A DNA stretch of 64,000 nucleotides, taken from assembly GCA_029959085.1 (NCBI GenBank), contig JARWIR010000002.1, forward strand, positions 60,566,154 to 60,630,153, given 5' to 3'. The stretch is from Nemophila menziesii (taxonomy: Eukaryota > Streptophyta > Magnoliopsida > Boraginales > Hydrophyllaceae). A program made the position numbers and the translations under genes. The notes below the pieces were generated by a model, which saw only the letters and a program-made list of their open reading frames with translations, had not been told where the DNA came from and did no database searches. This document shows positions 1 to 12,006 of the stretch, one piece after another. Numbering within the stretch: the stretch's first letter is position 1; each line of letters starts with the position of its first letter.

Positions 1-975
1 AGGATTGCTAGGTAAGACGGATGTATATAAACAAGAATTAGAATTAATTGCCGTACGAAGTAAATAAACGATGAATAGATGTTTATTTGGTTTTCAATAT
101 AAAACTACTAGATTTAATAAAATAAACTGACTAAAAAATAATACTGAATGAAAATAAAGTAAATTAAAGACTAAAGGAATAGACGCAAATAGGAGAGTAT
201 ACTTGAGTCTCGCTAGGGATCCGCATAACTTCATACATTAGTAATTTCGTTTAAAGGACAAGTTGGCATTTCTATATTAGTCGGGACTCTCATATTCTCC
301 TAATTCCTATCATGGTAGACTTAGGAGGCAATTCTACATTATTACATACCCCGTCAGGGCGACTATAAGCTACTTTCAGATGAATTAAGTTATTACCCAA
401 TTCGCTACCATGTTGGTCAAGCCCGTCAGGATCAATGACAAATACCATGTGTTTATTAATTAGTTCAGTAACGCCCCTTCCAGATGATCATCGCCACTAG
501 TGAATAGCCTAATTACTAATACCTATTACTAACTAGCCTAATTAGAAATAGTAAACTAGCATAAATTAATAAGCAATATGAAAAACCTAACTTGAATTAC
601 ATTGAAACAATCCCAAAATCGGAAATACTAAATTAAATAAATTAGGGCTTAACCCATTATGCGATTCTCAACTATTTAGAAGTTTAGCTAATATTGAAAT
701 TAAACACTGAAAATAAATTAGATTTTTACGTTTTTCTAATGACAAAAATAAAATAAGAACCTAAATTTTAGAATGACTTGAGATGTTGGTTGAGCTCTTG
801 CCTCTGCTTTGCTCCTTTTTGGAAATTAGAAAAATAATGAAGTGTATGTAATTCGGAGGTCTAAAGAGCCTTTTATACGGCCCAAAATGGATTAGTCTTA
901 AAATGGGTTTAATTAAGTAATTAGGGGCCCAAATTTGTTTCGCTAATCCCGCATCTAATATACACCAGTTAGTAA
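1..975 (-). mobile_element. Truncated Athila-type LTR fragment
   Basis: This is an LTR read on the minus strand. It shares with the LTRs at 5771-7543 and 20368-21948 the sequence order 'cttgagtctcgc', the CCGTCAGG-type motifs (about 305, 352, 420, 473) and a TATAAAA box (complement of 871-877). The terminal 90 or so bases of the 3' end lie outside the window. The U3 end stops near 975, inside the part that elsewhere reads 'taactggtg', so the terminal TGATGTCTCC hairpin is missing. It abuts a plus-strand element end, so the junction is a truncation or rearrangement, not a clean insertion. The open frames here are shadows. Confidence 0.8.
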
Positions 976-1747
976 AACATGCTTTATTGAGTCTTTTTTC
1001 GAGTCGTGGGGACACGACTCATTTTTGAGTTTGGGGTGGGGTTCGTTGCCTCATCCCAATTTTATGTGTTTTACAGTTTTTTTTTAATTTTAGTTTGAGG
1101 AATGTTTTGACTGTGGAGCAGTAGAATGTTTTAAATGCCCCCATCAAGCATGCTTTTCATGAATTAATGATAGAAAATAGTTAACTTTAGGAGTTAGTAT
1201 AAGCTGAACTTTGATTGCATGCAAACATGAGATAATTGATAGGAAAAATTAATCAACAATGCAAAAGAAGTAAACTTGTGCTTAAGGATAATGAGTGGTT
1301 TGTAGAACGTGAGATCTAAATGAGTAGAGAACCCACTTAGGTATGAACTAGAGACAAATTGTGTAGATAGGAAGATGATAGAGGCAGTTCTTTGTTAGCC
1401 CTTTGAATCCTTTTTGGCTGTCTATCCCTGAATTAATTTTATCCTTCTTAGACAAATTTTTAGCCTTTAAGCTTTTCTTTTGTCGCCACATTATAAGCCA
1501 ATTTCCCTTTAGATTATTAGGCATGACCATATGACCCGCACTTGAATCACGATCCTGAGACTTCCTGTCTTGAGCTTGAGTTTGGGGTGGTGGGTCCACT
1601 ATATGGGAATTTACATTGGGATGGGGAGTTTTGAGCTTATCAATGATGCTTTGTGCTATACATGATGATGATTCACATGTTTATTGTATTGTAACCCTTT
1701 GCCGGGGTAATAGTGAATGGAAAAGAAGCTTCGAGCTCAAGTTATTG
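975..1747 (+). mobile_element. Element A, 3' noncoding region
   Basis: This plus-strand segment has the order of motifs seen just upstream of the 3' LTR in elements D, F and I: the GAGTCGTG hairpin, GAGTTTGGGGTG, a 'ggtttgtagaacgtgagatc' block, 'atgacccgcact', GAGTTTGGGGTGGTGGGTCC (about 1570-1600) and 'ccctttgccggggtaatag'. No coding frame is credible. The stretch between the last motif and the LTR is only about 60 bases, against about 760 in D and 265 in I, so a deletion has removed the end of this region together with the first bases of the LTR. The upstream coding part of A is missing. Confidence 0.75.
1001..1020 (+). other. Conserved 20-nt hairpin, element A copy
   Basis: GAGTCGTGGGGACACGACTC is a perfect 8-bp stem closed by the tetraloop GGGA, which fits GNRA. 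It is followed at once by 'atttttgagtttggggtg'. The same hairpin lies at the same relative place in five other elements here. Confidence 0.85.
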
Positions 1748-3494
1748 TAACCCTATTTGTTCTAATTCTTAGCCCATCGGAGACATCCTTTTAGGTGAAT
1801 AAATGAGTTATTTGATAGACTTTTAAGCTTATTTGTTCATATTGCACTTCCTCCCCTTGGAAATTAACTATTTGCAGAATCTGAGCTTTTGTGCGTAAAT
1901 TTGACTATTTTTAATGCAAAGTTAATTGGTTCTTGAATTTCATGAAAGACCAATCCAAGGAGAAGAAGTGAGAATAAAGTATTAGTGTATTTTAGAGTGT
2001 TAGGAAATGATTTCTAGTCGAGTTTCTATTTTTAGAGTACACTTTCCTATTTCGATTTCTTGATTTATTGATTTATTCTTTTTAAGCATATGCGGTTTAA
2101 TTATTTATTTAATGTGAAGCTTTAAGAGATAAATGGTAATTACTTAGAGGCCAAGTCAAGATAAAGATGAAAGGAAAGAAGATTTACATGGAAACAAGAA
2201 GATTTAGGAAAGATTTATTCAAAGGAGGAAAAGATAAAGCTGCCTTTTTAAATATGAAAATCCAGCCACGTTTTAGAGATTAATTCATAATAAAAGATTG
2301 GCATGGATTCTGGACGAATGGTCTTCACCAATAGAAAGAGCTTCCCAAGACAAGCAGTTTCATATATTGGAACTTCTCAAACGGATAAGTATTGAAAAAG
2401 ATATGACCAAATCAAATCAGCAGAATCTTATCTTTTAGAGCTACGAATTTGAGAGTCCTTGACTTATCTTCCACTCCAAGTAAATTCGACCTAGGGTCTT
2501 CCAACACCTATAAATACACCCCGTAGACCTCATTATTCAGCACCTCTCATAATTCATTCAATATATACATCCTTAGAGAGAGCGTCAAGAGGCGGAAGCA
2601 AGAGCAGAAGCTGGAGACTGTCTACATCTCCAACAACAGTTCAAGCCAATTCCTCTATCTACGTTCTTATTTTATTTTTGTTATTAGGACATGTATAGTA
2701 TTAATTTCTTTACTGGTTTTACTTTCAATATGAGCTAAACCTTAATTACTTGAGAATCGCAATAAAGGGATGAACCCTAATTAATTTAATCTTTGTTTTG
2801 AATTTGGGATTGTTATGATTTAAATTGAATTAGGTCTTAGATATTGGATATTAATTTGTTCTTAATCACTATTTCTTTTCCGTACAACTAGAAATAGATT
2901 TTAGTATTTAAGCTATTCACTTTAGTGGCGAAGTGATCATCCGACAGGGGGGTTTGAATACAGATCTAGGTAATACCCGTGTAATGTCCGTTATTGACCG
3001 ACAGGCTTAACTAGTTACATAGCCAAAGAGGTAAAATCATATCATCCGAAGAGGCATATTCGACCATACAGGTGTTTATGATACTTTAGGATAGCTTCTA
3101 GGTCCACCAGACAGGGGGCTAGGAGATATTAGAGTCCCGACTAATATTATAATTCCAATTCTACCCTTAAACATAGCATAGATTATATTGATTAAGTGGA
3201 TTCCTTGCGAGACTCAAGTATAGCTCATATCTGCATCTAGTCCTTTAGTATTTATTTTCAGTTATTTATTTTCATGCATTCTTAGGATTAATATTAAAAC
3301 CAAATAAATATTTCTCATCTTTTATTTTCTGTATTTGCAATTACTACTACTTATCTGTTGAACACTTGGGTTATACTAGTCCAATCCCTGAGAACGAATC
3401 CGACTTGTCGGAGTATTACTTGGACAACCGTACACTTGCGGTTAAGTGGTTCCTCTATTTTGCACTTTATTTTATAACACCCCAGGACCCACCA
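1748..3494 (+). mobile_element. Element A 3' LTR, 5'-truncated
   Basis: The end is clear: 'tataacaccccaggacccacca' closes the LTR at 3494 with the family's CCA end, and the next base belongs to the interrupted protease frame of element B. The start is damaged. The downstream arm GGAGACATCC of the usual terminal hairpin is present near 1775, but the first TGATGTCTCC is gone. A TATA box (TATAAATA, 2509-2516) sits in 'cacctataaatacacc', and the U5 part holds the usual degenerate GACAGG/CCGACAGG motifs. The element went into the B protease codons after the LCDLG motif. Confidence 0.85.
2509..2516 (+). promoter_or_regulatory. LTR TATA box (A)
   Basis: TATAAATA lies within CACCTATAAATACACC. The same context recurs in the LTRs of D (as TATAGATA), F and G, about 30-60 bases before the likely transcript start. 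The assignment is by conserved position; no transcript data exist here. Confidence 0.55.
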
Positions 3495-5700
3495 CTCCCA
3501 AATCGCATAAAGCTTTCGCTTGCTACTCATTACCAATAGAAATAGGAATATTAAAACTCCCAGGATCAAGTAACTTAGGTGGTAACTTACTCTGGCATAT
3601 CGCACTGCATTCTTTTGGCAAGCCTATCATTTCATTCTCAACATACCGGTGTTTGTTTGTGAGAGCTCTTTTCAAGAATTTCAAATATTTTGGTACTCCC
3701 TTGATAGCCTTTAAGAAAGGTATATTAATATTGAACTTACTCACCATATTCATAAATCTTTCATATTCAGTCGTATCTCCCTTCTTCTGAACTTTGGAAG
3801 GGAACAGTGGTGGAGGACGGGTTTCTATAATATCTTTCTTCTTTTTCTTCTCCGGAGTCTTCTCCACTTGTACCACTTCAGGTTCTTCATTTTTCTCTTC
3901 CACCTCCTCTAACGGTTTTTTTTTTCTAGTTACTTCCTTTTCTTTCATAACCGGGAAAGGTGGTGGTGGAAGCTTATTCCCACTTCTGAGTGTGATCGCG
4001 TTACAACTTTCATATTGCTTAGGAACCTCCGTATCACTTGGAAGTTGGACTTGGCCTCGAAGATTCAAGCTATTGGCGATCTTTGACATTTGAGTTTCTA
4101 AGATTTTTAACGAAGCAGAATGTGAGTTTAATTTTTATTCCATCTTTTTTTCTCTCGTGAGGGTGTCCTCCATGAATCGAGACAACTGGTTTTCGATTTT
4201 CTCTGACCTCTTTTCCGCATTGGACATGTATTGTGTTACAGTAAGTGCTAACTCACTTGCGGTAATTTTCCTTCTTGAGGTCGAGAGGGAAGCTCCTTTT
4301 GAGCTAACGTGTCGGCATAAGCGTCTTGATCGGCTATAGTTTGATTCCCTTGGTATTGGTTTTGTGACCGAAACTGGTAATTGTACCCTTGAGGCCTTTG
4401 TTGTTAGGTTCTAGGTTTGGCTGCCCCATGTGGATTTGAATACTGAAAGCCTGAATGATTTCTTTTCTGATTTCCATACCCTTGACCACCTGAATAATTA
4501 CCTCGCTGATTAACAAAATAAACGGATTTTGGGTTGTTGGCACATTCTTCCCAGCTATGATCATCTCCTCCACAACTAGAAAATAATTCTGGTTCAGTAA
4601 CTATGTTTACCACAACTTTATTCGACATAGATAATTGTTTCAGCTTGTTCTCAAGTGCGGCAATCTTAGCGTTCAATGCAGTTTCTGTGTCCAAATTCAA
4701 AGTACCTCTTTCAGAAGCTCTAACCGATGATTTCGAGGATTGTTAACTTATTTCATTCTTCATAATTTTGTCCATGATGATCAGTTGTGACCATCATGAG
4801 ACCACCTTGGCACATAGTATCGATATTGTCTTTCGCGGCTTCACCTAAACTTCGATAAAATATTCCAATCTGTAATTCAAGAGAGTACCCATGTAACGGG
4901 AACTTGCGTAATAAAGATTGAAAACGGGTCCACGCAACACCTACAGTTTCTCCTGGCTCTTGGCGAAAACTAACTATATCTAATTTCCCACTAAGTCGAA
5001 CACTTTGAGGATAGTACCTGTCGAAAAAGGCTGTCTGAAGTTGATCCCAAGTTAAGATCACGTTGTGTGGTTGTTGATCATACCACTCACTAGCTCCTCC
5101 GGTGAGGAAGAATGGAAACATATGAAAGTACATTCGCTCTTGGGTTACTCCAGGGGTGACATATGCATCACAAATTTGCATAAACTTGTACATAGCGCGA
5201 ATAGGATTTCATGAGCTGCACCACTATACTGTCCAACAGTTGTAAACTGATTAAATATACTCGCGTCTGGTCTGAATCGAATTCCTTGAATTGCGGGAGG
5301 ACGGAGTCCTAGTGGTGGTATGTGAAAATGTCTATTGTTATTAGGTTGGAAGATTTGCGGTCCATCATCTTAAGGTAATCCACCATTATTATTGATTTGT
5401 TGTTGACCTTCGGGAGGAATTGGTATTTGGACTCCTACCCGTGGAATTTGTAATACTAATGGAACTATTGGAAGATCGTTTTCATCCAACAGAATCGCGG
5501 GATCATGAGCACTTAATTCTGGCATTGCTTCTTCCCTTTCCTTTGCTTGAGCTTCTCTCTTTCTTTTGTTTGCTTCTCGAACTAGGTTTTCGGGATTATC
5601 AAGGATTATGAGATCTCCAAGCATATACCAAAACTTGTAAATCTGTGAATGAAGGTACAACCCAAAGCGTAAAACTGAAAAATAAAAATAAAACTAAAAC
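3495..5700 (-). pseudogene. Element B gag-protease, interrupted
   Basis: Read from right to left, this is a gag polyprotein. An acidic N-terminal part (about 5530-5370) precedes the retrotransposon gag core (5193-4753), which has ASEWYDQQ, TWDQLQTAFFDRYYP and a W-TRF-LL motif. A knuckle region (about 4582-4541) follows with SSCGGDDHSWEEC; the first Cys of CX2CX4HX4C is replaced by Phe. Then come a QPNLEP-type linker, a ITLRSG-PPPPP block and the start of the protease (ALCDLG). Stops and shifts divide it into at least five frames. It ends abruptly at the LTR of A. In life it would form the particle shell and process it. It is now dead. Confidence 0.85.
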
Positions 5701-5746
5701 TAGCAACTAAAACACTTACGGCTAACACCGTGGTCACACGCTCCCG

Positions 5747-5764
5747 TCCCCAGCAGCGGCGCCA
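5747..5764 (-). other. Primer binding site (B)
   Basis: On the minus strand this reads TGGCGCCGCTGCTGGGGA, one base off the window consensus, six bases (agtttt) from the end of the LTR. Athila elements are known to use a tRNA-Asp 3' end as primer, and this sequence fits that class. Confidence 0.85.
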
Positions 5765-5770
5765 AAAACT

Positions 5771-7543
5771 TGGTGTCTCCTAGTGTGTTCTAAATAAACA
5801 CACCTAAAAAGGTAAGACACGTACCGCAAGTGTACGGGTCGTCCAAGTAATATCTGCTAAACGTGATTTCGATCTCAGGGACGGATTAGGTAAGACTAAG
5901 GTGTTATGCAATAAATAGATATAGTTGCTTGAATGATAATTAAAAGTAAAGAAATAAATTTTTGTTTTGTTTGTGTTTAAAGGACTAAAGTGCAAATAAA
6001 GTAAAATATTAAACTAAATTAAACTAATGCAAGAAAATAAAATATGAAGAGACACAAGGATGGGAGAATAGTAGTTGAGTCATGCTAGGGTTTCACCGAA
6101 ATAAACTTAATCAATGCTTCTTCTAAGGGACAAATTAGTCACTAGTAATAGTCGGGATTCTAGATTCTCCTAACCCACGTCAGGGTGGACTTAGGAGCTA
6201 TTCTCAGATGTTACAAACCCCGCCAGGGCGATCATAATCCACCTTCGAATGTCAGGTTCTCTACCCAATTGGCTATAAGATTAACTAAGTCCGTCAGGAT
6301 CAATAATTTCTATCTTACGTTTATTACCTATGTCCGTAATTAAACCCCCCGTCAAGATGATCACTTCCCCACTAAAGTGAATAGATTAATTACTCTAACC
6401 TATCTCCGATTAGCTAATTCATTAATAGTGAAATAAACTTATGACAATAAACAATACTAAATTACCCAATTCAAATTAAATTATAAAAATCCCAAATCTG
6501 AAAACATCATTTATATAAATTAAGGTTCAACCCATATAGCGATTCTCAAGCACTTATGAAGTTTAGCTCATAAAGGAAAAAAAATAAGAAAATAAAATTA
6601 AAAGACATAATGTTTAACAGAAAGAAATAAATAAAACCTAATGAAGAGGTTGGGTTTGGCTTCTAATTGGAGAAGATGAATTCTCCAGCTCTCAGCTTTC
6701 CTCCAACCTGCTTGCTCTGACTTGAATCCTTAAGCCTCTTTTATAATTATTTGAAGTATAGGTAAAAGAGGAGGCTAAGAAGTGGTAAGCCCTAGGTCGA
6801 ATTTACTTGGAGTGGAAGACAAGTCAAGAACTCTTTAATTCATAACCCTAAAATCTAGGAAAGGTAAGATTATGCTGTTGATTTGTTTAGGTCATATCTC
6901 TCTCAATAATAATCCGTTTGACGCGTTCCAATAGTCGAAACCGCTTGTCTCGGAAATCTCTATCCAGTGGTGTAGACCATTCTCCCAAATTCCTATTCGA
7001 TATTAAGTTACGGACTCGTCTTTGAAACGTGGCTGGAATTTCAGATTTATTTGGCAGCTTTATCTTTTCCTTCTTTGCATATATCCTTCTGTAATCTTCT
7101 TATTTCCATGTAAATCTCTTTCCTTTATTTCTTTGACTTTACTTGGTCTCTAATTAATTACCATATATCTTTTAAAGATTCACAATAGATAAATAATTAA
7201 ACCACATATACTTTAAAAATAATAAATCAATAATCAAAGACTACAAATAGGAAAGTGCACTCTAAAATTAGAAACTCGAATAAAATACTTCATATCACAC
7301 TAAAAATTAGCTAACACTCTAATTCTCACTTCTCCTCCTTGTATTGAAATTTAAGAACATACTAACTTTGCACTAAAAATAATCAAATTAACGCTCAAAA
7401 GCTCTAAAAAAGCAAATAGTCTAATTCCAAGGGGAGAAAGTGCAATATGACGAAATAAGCATAAAAGTCTAACTAATAAGTCAATAATTCACCTAAAATG
7501 ATGTCTCCAAAGGGCTAATATTTAGAAAAAATAGGGAGACATC
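5771..7543 (-). mobile_element. Element B 5' LTR
   Basis: The LTR is 1773 bp. Its 3' end (TGGTGTCTCC on the plus strand at 5771) sits beside the primer site. Its 5' end carries the 45-bp terminal hairpin (7499-7543: TGATGTCTCC arm and GGGAGACATC arm). It has a TATAAAA box (complement of 6739-6745) and four CGTCAGG-type motifs (about 6178, 6220, 6288, 6345). The terminal A at the outer end has become G. It lies inside the gag linker of element C, so B inserted into C in the same orientation. The other junction is outside the window. Confidence 0.9.
6739..6745 (-). promoter_or_regulatory. LTR TATA box (B)
   Basis: The minus strand reads TATAAAAGAGGC. TATAAAAGG-like boxes occupy the same place in the solo LTR (13065-13071), the fragment at 871-877 and LTR I (57479-57485), which sets this LTR subgroup apart from the TATAAATACACC group. 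Confidence 0.5.
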
Positions 7544-7916
7544 GATAGGTGGTTGCAATTGCTTACCTCTTCTAAGTGAAATCACATTACAATCTTCAAA
7601 CTGACGAGGATTCTCTGTATTACTTGGAAATTGTCCCTGTAGACGTTGATTTATCTGTTTTTCCAATTGAGACACTTGTTTTTCAAGAATTTTCAACGCA
7701 GATGCTTGTTCATTTACCTTTGCATTAGTCTCTTGCTGCTCTTGTGTACTTTTCTGAGCTATAATAACGAGTGTGTGCAGTTGTTCTTCTATCCTTGTTG
7801 CTGTTTGAGCGGACATTGCCATAGACTGGTTCATTTGGAGAGATAATTCATTTGCAGTAATTGCACCCTCTTGAGGATAGGCAGCGAGTGCCTTCTGATC
7901 AAGAGTCTCTGTATAC
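7544..7916 (-). pseudogene. Element C gag linker segment
   Basis: This short minus-strand piece encodes a Q-rich coiled-coil-like stretch (repeated Ile/Leu in 'LKILEKQVSQLEKQINQRLQGQFPS' order) followed by NVISLRRGKQLQPP. The same linker occurs in elements B and I (QQRLQGQIPSNTE, ISLRSGKKLPPPP). It is the gag-to-protease linker of C. Element B cuts it on the left at 7543 and element D cuts it on the right at 7916/7921. The gag part that precedes it resumes at 18920. Confidence 0.85.
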
Positions 7917-7921
7917 GCATC
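7917..7921. repeat. Target site duplication of D, left copy
   Basis: GCATC stands directly before TGATGTCTCC and again directly after the other LTR (18915-18919). Five bases is the usual duplication for this class. The sequence on both sides belongs to the gag of element C. Confidence 0.9.
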
Positions 7922-9448
7922 TGATGTCTCCTCATTTGTGATGATTTAGTATTAAGATGAGACATCATTATTAGTGATTTAGAAGTCTTTCTAGTCGATT
8001 TTCCCATTAAATATTGCACTTTCCTATTTCTAGTCTTGATTTAATGAATTATTATATTTAGAGCATATTGGGTTTAATTATTTATTTAGTGTGAAGCTTT
8101 AAAGATAAATATGGAGAGTGATTAATTACCAAGTCAATTCTAAGAGATAAGGAAAGAAGATATGCATGAAAATTGGAGATAAGGAAATAAAAGCTAAAGT
8201 ATGAAAAAATAAAGCTGTCAAATAAATCTGAATTTCACCACCCATGACCACAAAATGGATTGTATCTCAAAATCGGTGAGGAATTTGGAAGAATGGTCAA
8301 GATAAAAGTAAAATAACTTTCCGAGACGTTGAATTTCGTCTACTCATACGTGTCAAACGGATAAGAATTGAAGCTGTTAAGATCAAAACAAAAACGGGGT
8401 TGTATCTATATTTTAGGGTTACAAATTTGAGTTGGGCTAGGAGTCCGTTACTTACCTTCTCCTTCAAGAAAATTAATTAGGTCTTCTAAACACCTATAGA
8501 TACACCCTTATATCACTTGTAAATCATCCATGCTCATCCTTGCCTCCCATTAATTAGTCCTTAGGGGTATTATCTTCAGAATTATTGTAGAGAGCAATAT
8601 GAAGTCTTTTATTATTTCTTTTAGTTTATTTCCTTCAGGTATGAACTAATTTTCCCATAGCTTAGGTTTTGCTTTATGTATAATCTATGAATTCTATTTT
8701 CTTTCTATTTAAGTTTCTTTGGGAATTATATGTTTTAATCTGATATTAGCTTCTTATCCATATATTTGTTTATGTGTTTTGAAGTATTGCCTGTCCTAGA
8801 ACTAATCACTTTAGGCTTTCTTAATAGTAGTTAGATGTTCACCTTAGATGGGCGTCTAATTATTGAAACACCACATAACGTCTAGTGTCCGATATTGGTC
8901 TTGACAACACTGATTCTAACTAGATAGTCATTAGGGTATTTTTTTACCACTATCACCATGTTTGGAATTGATTGCTTAGGGCCTTGGTAGCGCTTGATAA
9001 CCCTATTTAAACCAGCCTCGCGGTGTGTCTGTAGGCCCCTTAGGCACTCTCTAGGTCCAAGTGAGGGAATTTAGAATCCTGACTAAGTATCTAAGAGCTA
9101 ATTATCTCCCTTTTTAACTAGAAGTTGATAGAAAGAATTAGAAGGATTAGTGCATACTAGCAAAATCTAAGCTATACTTCTTATCTCATATTTCTTATCT
9201 TTTATATTCATTAGACTTAATTAATTTTCTCTCAATCGTTCCTATTTTATTGTCTTTTAATTAATTACTCTCTACTCTTAATTATTATTCATTCGTATAA
9301 CACACTAAGTCCCTTAGAACGAATCTTCTTATCGTTAAAACATGCATACGTCCTGTAATACTTGCACTACCGTGCTTGTCTAGGGTGCTTTAGTGAATTG
9401 TTTTCAGCGTTTATTTCTCATATTTTTATCACACCCTAGGCGACACCA
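7922..9448 (+). mobile_element. Element D 5' LTR
   Basis: The LTR is 1527 bp, from TGATGTCTCC to GCGACACCA. The terminal 46-bp hairpin is 7922-7967. A TATA-like box (TATAGATA, 8495-8502) sits in the conserved 'cacctata.atacaccc' context. The end is six bases from the primer site. The matching 3' LTR lacks about 250 bp, including this box. Confidence 0.95.
8495..8502 (+). promoter_or_regulatory. LTR TATA-like box (D)
   Basis: TATAGATACACCC matches TATAAATACACCC of the F and G LTRs with one change. It falls inside the segment deleted from the 3' LTR of the same element. Confidence 0.45.
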
Positions 9449-9454
9449 AGTTTT

Positions 9455-9472
9455 TGGCGCCGCTGCCGGGGA
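9455..9472 (+). other. Primer binding site (D)
   Basis: TGGCGCCGCTGCCGGGGA, the window consensus, follows the LTR after the spacer agtttt. It is of the tRNA-Asp class known for Athila. Confidence 0.9.
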
Positions 9473-9595
9473 CTTGTGTCGCGTTAGCGTGTGGTTTATC
9501 TATTTCGAGTAGTAGTTTTTTATTAATTTTTATTTTTCAGTATTTAGTTTTATTTTTCCAGATTTACGCTTGTGGTTTGCTTTAGTCTTTTACAG

Positions 9596-11259
9596 GATTC
9601 AACCGTGTTTAATTCTTGGCCTCCTTTACCGGGCCTGAGAGGAGCTTCAGAGGTAATAACAGACGTATTCGTGAAGAATGAGCCTTAAGAAGAGCTATGA
9701 TAGACGTACAAGATCTAGTAGATCCACCACTTGTTCCTGGAGGACAACAACAAATACCACCACCGGTAGGATGTAACAGAAATAATAATAATCAAAAAAT
9801 AGTTGAGCAAGACCTCGCAGGCTTTGGAGTACCGTTTCATGTTCAACCATTAGGTTACCGTCATCCAGAGATCCAGAATATTAAATTTAGACCCGATCCG
9901 GGCATGCTCAGTCAGTTTCAAAGTTTTGGACTCTATAGTGGTACATCAATTCAAGATCCGGTAAGAGCGATTCTTGTTCTTTTTAACCGGTAAAGCTGGT
10001 TAGTGGCTAGATAGGCAACCACCGGGTACAATCAATACATGGAAAGAACTTCAAGCCACATTCTTTAACCTTTTTTATCCGAAGAGTATGAGACCCAAGG
10101 ACCAAAGCGAGCATGCAAAGTTTTGTCAAGAGAATGGAGAAGAAGTAGGAGAAGCATGGATAAGGTTTCAACAGAAGTTAGCTACATGTCCCCTCCATGA
10201 TTACACCCCATCTTTACAGTTAGCTATATTCTATCAAGGTAACAATAGAGAAAGTAGATTGAAGGTAGATATCCTTGGAAAGGGAAATTTTGGTCCATGG
10301 ATCCTGCAAAAGTCGCCGAAGGTTTAGAAAATATTATCGAACAAGAAAGGAGTTGTCCATCTTCGCAAGCTCCTGTTACAAATACCAAAGGTACGCTTCG
10401 GTTAGATGCAAAAACTGCAAACTTAGCTCAATTGTCCACATTGGAGAATCAAATCAAAGAACTTAAGCTTGAGATGCAGAAAAATTCAGCCACAGCAAAT
10501 ATAGTGCAAGAAGCACAAGGTTTTTCACAGTATGGGGTTACAAATCATACATGGGAAGAGTGCGAAGGAAATACACAATTTTTTTATTTCATATCCAACT
10601 GAGGAAATTATAAATTTGGTAACAGAAATCATCTGGGTATGCAATATTCAAATCCACAGGGGGCCGCTAATCTTGGTTATTATCAACCTCGCCCCCAGAA
10701 TAACTCTTTCCAACCAAGAGGTCATTATTAAAATCAATATCATAATAGACCTTCTCCTCCACAACAACCTATTAATGATGCATATACCGAGACGTTAGCT
10801 CAGAAAGCTCTACCACAGTATTCTCAAGAAGGAGCTGTGCATGATCAACAATTAAAGAAATGTATGGATCTGATGACCACTAATATGCATTCACGAAGCG
10901 AGAAGTTACGAGAACAAGAAGCTTCAATTCGGATTTTAGGTACTCAAGTAGAACAAATGAACAAAGTTCTTACAAACATTATGGAACAAAAAGAATTGAA
11001 GGTTATCGAAGTAGGTGATGCCAATGTTGGGTTCCAAGCTTGTAAGGCTATTTACCTTGAGATTGAAGAAAATAAGGAAGTACCACATGCTGCAGAAAGT
11101 GCCGTGGAAGTTCCGAGTACCGAAGAAGAACCAACCAAGTATAGCCCCATGGACTCTAACTGTTCTGAGGATGATGTGGAGGAAGATTCAGAAAATTCTG
11201 AATTTATACAACTTCTAAGAGATATGCAAGAAGATATTAGACCGGTTATGGAGTTATAA
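9596..11259 (+). pseudogene. Element D gag
   Basis: A T-rich leader ending in 'cttttacag' at 9595 precedes the frame. The N-terminal part (9697-9993) has the FRPDPGM-Q-Q-FGLYSG motif that opens the gag core. About 60 bp are then lost, removing the usual MQLCDAYI-type helix. The core continues at 10088-10327 (W-RFQ-LATCPLHDYTP-LQL-IFYQG), and the rest is one frame from 10297 on, broken by TGA 10600, TAA 10729 and TAA 11257. At the knuckle position only H and the last C remain (GVTNHTWEEC), so both leading cysteines are lost. The frame runs on past 11259 into the protease, so gag and protease were one polyprotein. Confidence 0.85.
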
Positions 11260-11280
11260 GCTAAGCGAGCTAAAGAAAAA

Positions 11281-12006
11281 GAGGAAGAAGACTCAAAAGA
11301 ACCAAGAGTTGAAGTTGCACCTGCTGTGCAAGAAAGGAAAGAAGAAGAGAAGGTGGAATCGCCACCAGTTGTTCAAACAGTGTCATCAACCATTCCTGAT
11401 AAAAATCCGGAAGGTGACATTGAACTCAAGACATTTATAGAGGCATACACTCCTGATAATATCAACGCCCAGATGCTTGAGATTGCGAAAAAAGGGCTTA
11501 CACCGCAACAAGTTTTCACGCTAGTTATTCCTGAGAAAGAAGCGAGTGTAGAAGCCAAGAGAGAGACTGTGAGAGTCTCAAGAAGAACAGAAAAAGAGTT
11601 ACCATCGAAACTCAAAGATCCCGGAAGGTTTAACCTTCCTATTAAAATAAATGGTATGCTCAAGGTGAAAGCCATGTTCGATGTGGGTTCAGGTGTGAAT
11701 CTTATGCCAAAGTCCGTGTTCGAGAGACTTGGACTGCATAAATCAAAGAAAGCTCCAGTGAAGGTGCAGTTTGCTGACAACTCAGTTACCAAGACATGGG
11801 GAACAGTGGAGGACGTTCTTGTCCGATCAGATAATATCACCATCCCTACTGACTTTTTTATACTTGATTTTGATGCAGATAAGCAGGTTCAAATCATACT
11901 TGGAAGGCCTTTCATGGCCACAAGTCAGAGCATAATCAACTTCCAAGAAGGAACCATTACCCTTCATGCTAAGAACGAATCTGAGACATTCTTTGTCTTG
12001 GGTAAG
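11281..12006 (+). pseudogene. Element D aspartic protease domain
   Basis: An acidic E/K/V-rich linker leads into a retroviral-type protease. The catalytic motif is DVGSG (Asp codon 11680-11682), where Athila proteases usually have DLGAS. The later ILGRPF motif is intact (about 11899-11916). Between them lie the usual MPKS-FERLGL and 'tptDFxILDFD' segments. The domain cleaves the gag polyprotein in the particle. The frame is the same as the end of gag and continues, across the solo LTR, into the integrase-like tail at 13629. The solo LTR splits it after the FVLGK codons. The copy in G also has DVGSG, so the variant is shared within the family. Confidence 0.88.
12002..12006. repeat. Target duplication of solo LTR, left copy
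   Basis: GTAAG precedes the LTR end at 12007 and is repeated at 13624-13628, directly after the LTR. Confidence 0.9.

Noticed and set aside
9455..9472. tRNA gene at the TGGCGCC sites
   Set aside because: The sequence is complementary to a tRNA 3' end, next to an LTR, with no cloverleaf. It is a primer binding site.
11373..11843. Long minus-strand open frame across the D protease (also 3446-3790 and 43254-43847 on plus)
   Set aside because: These are mirror frames of conserved protease and linker codons on the other strand. They have no domain of their own.
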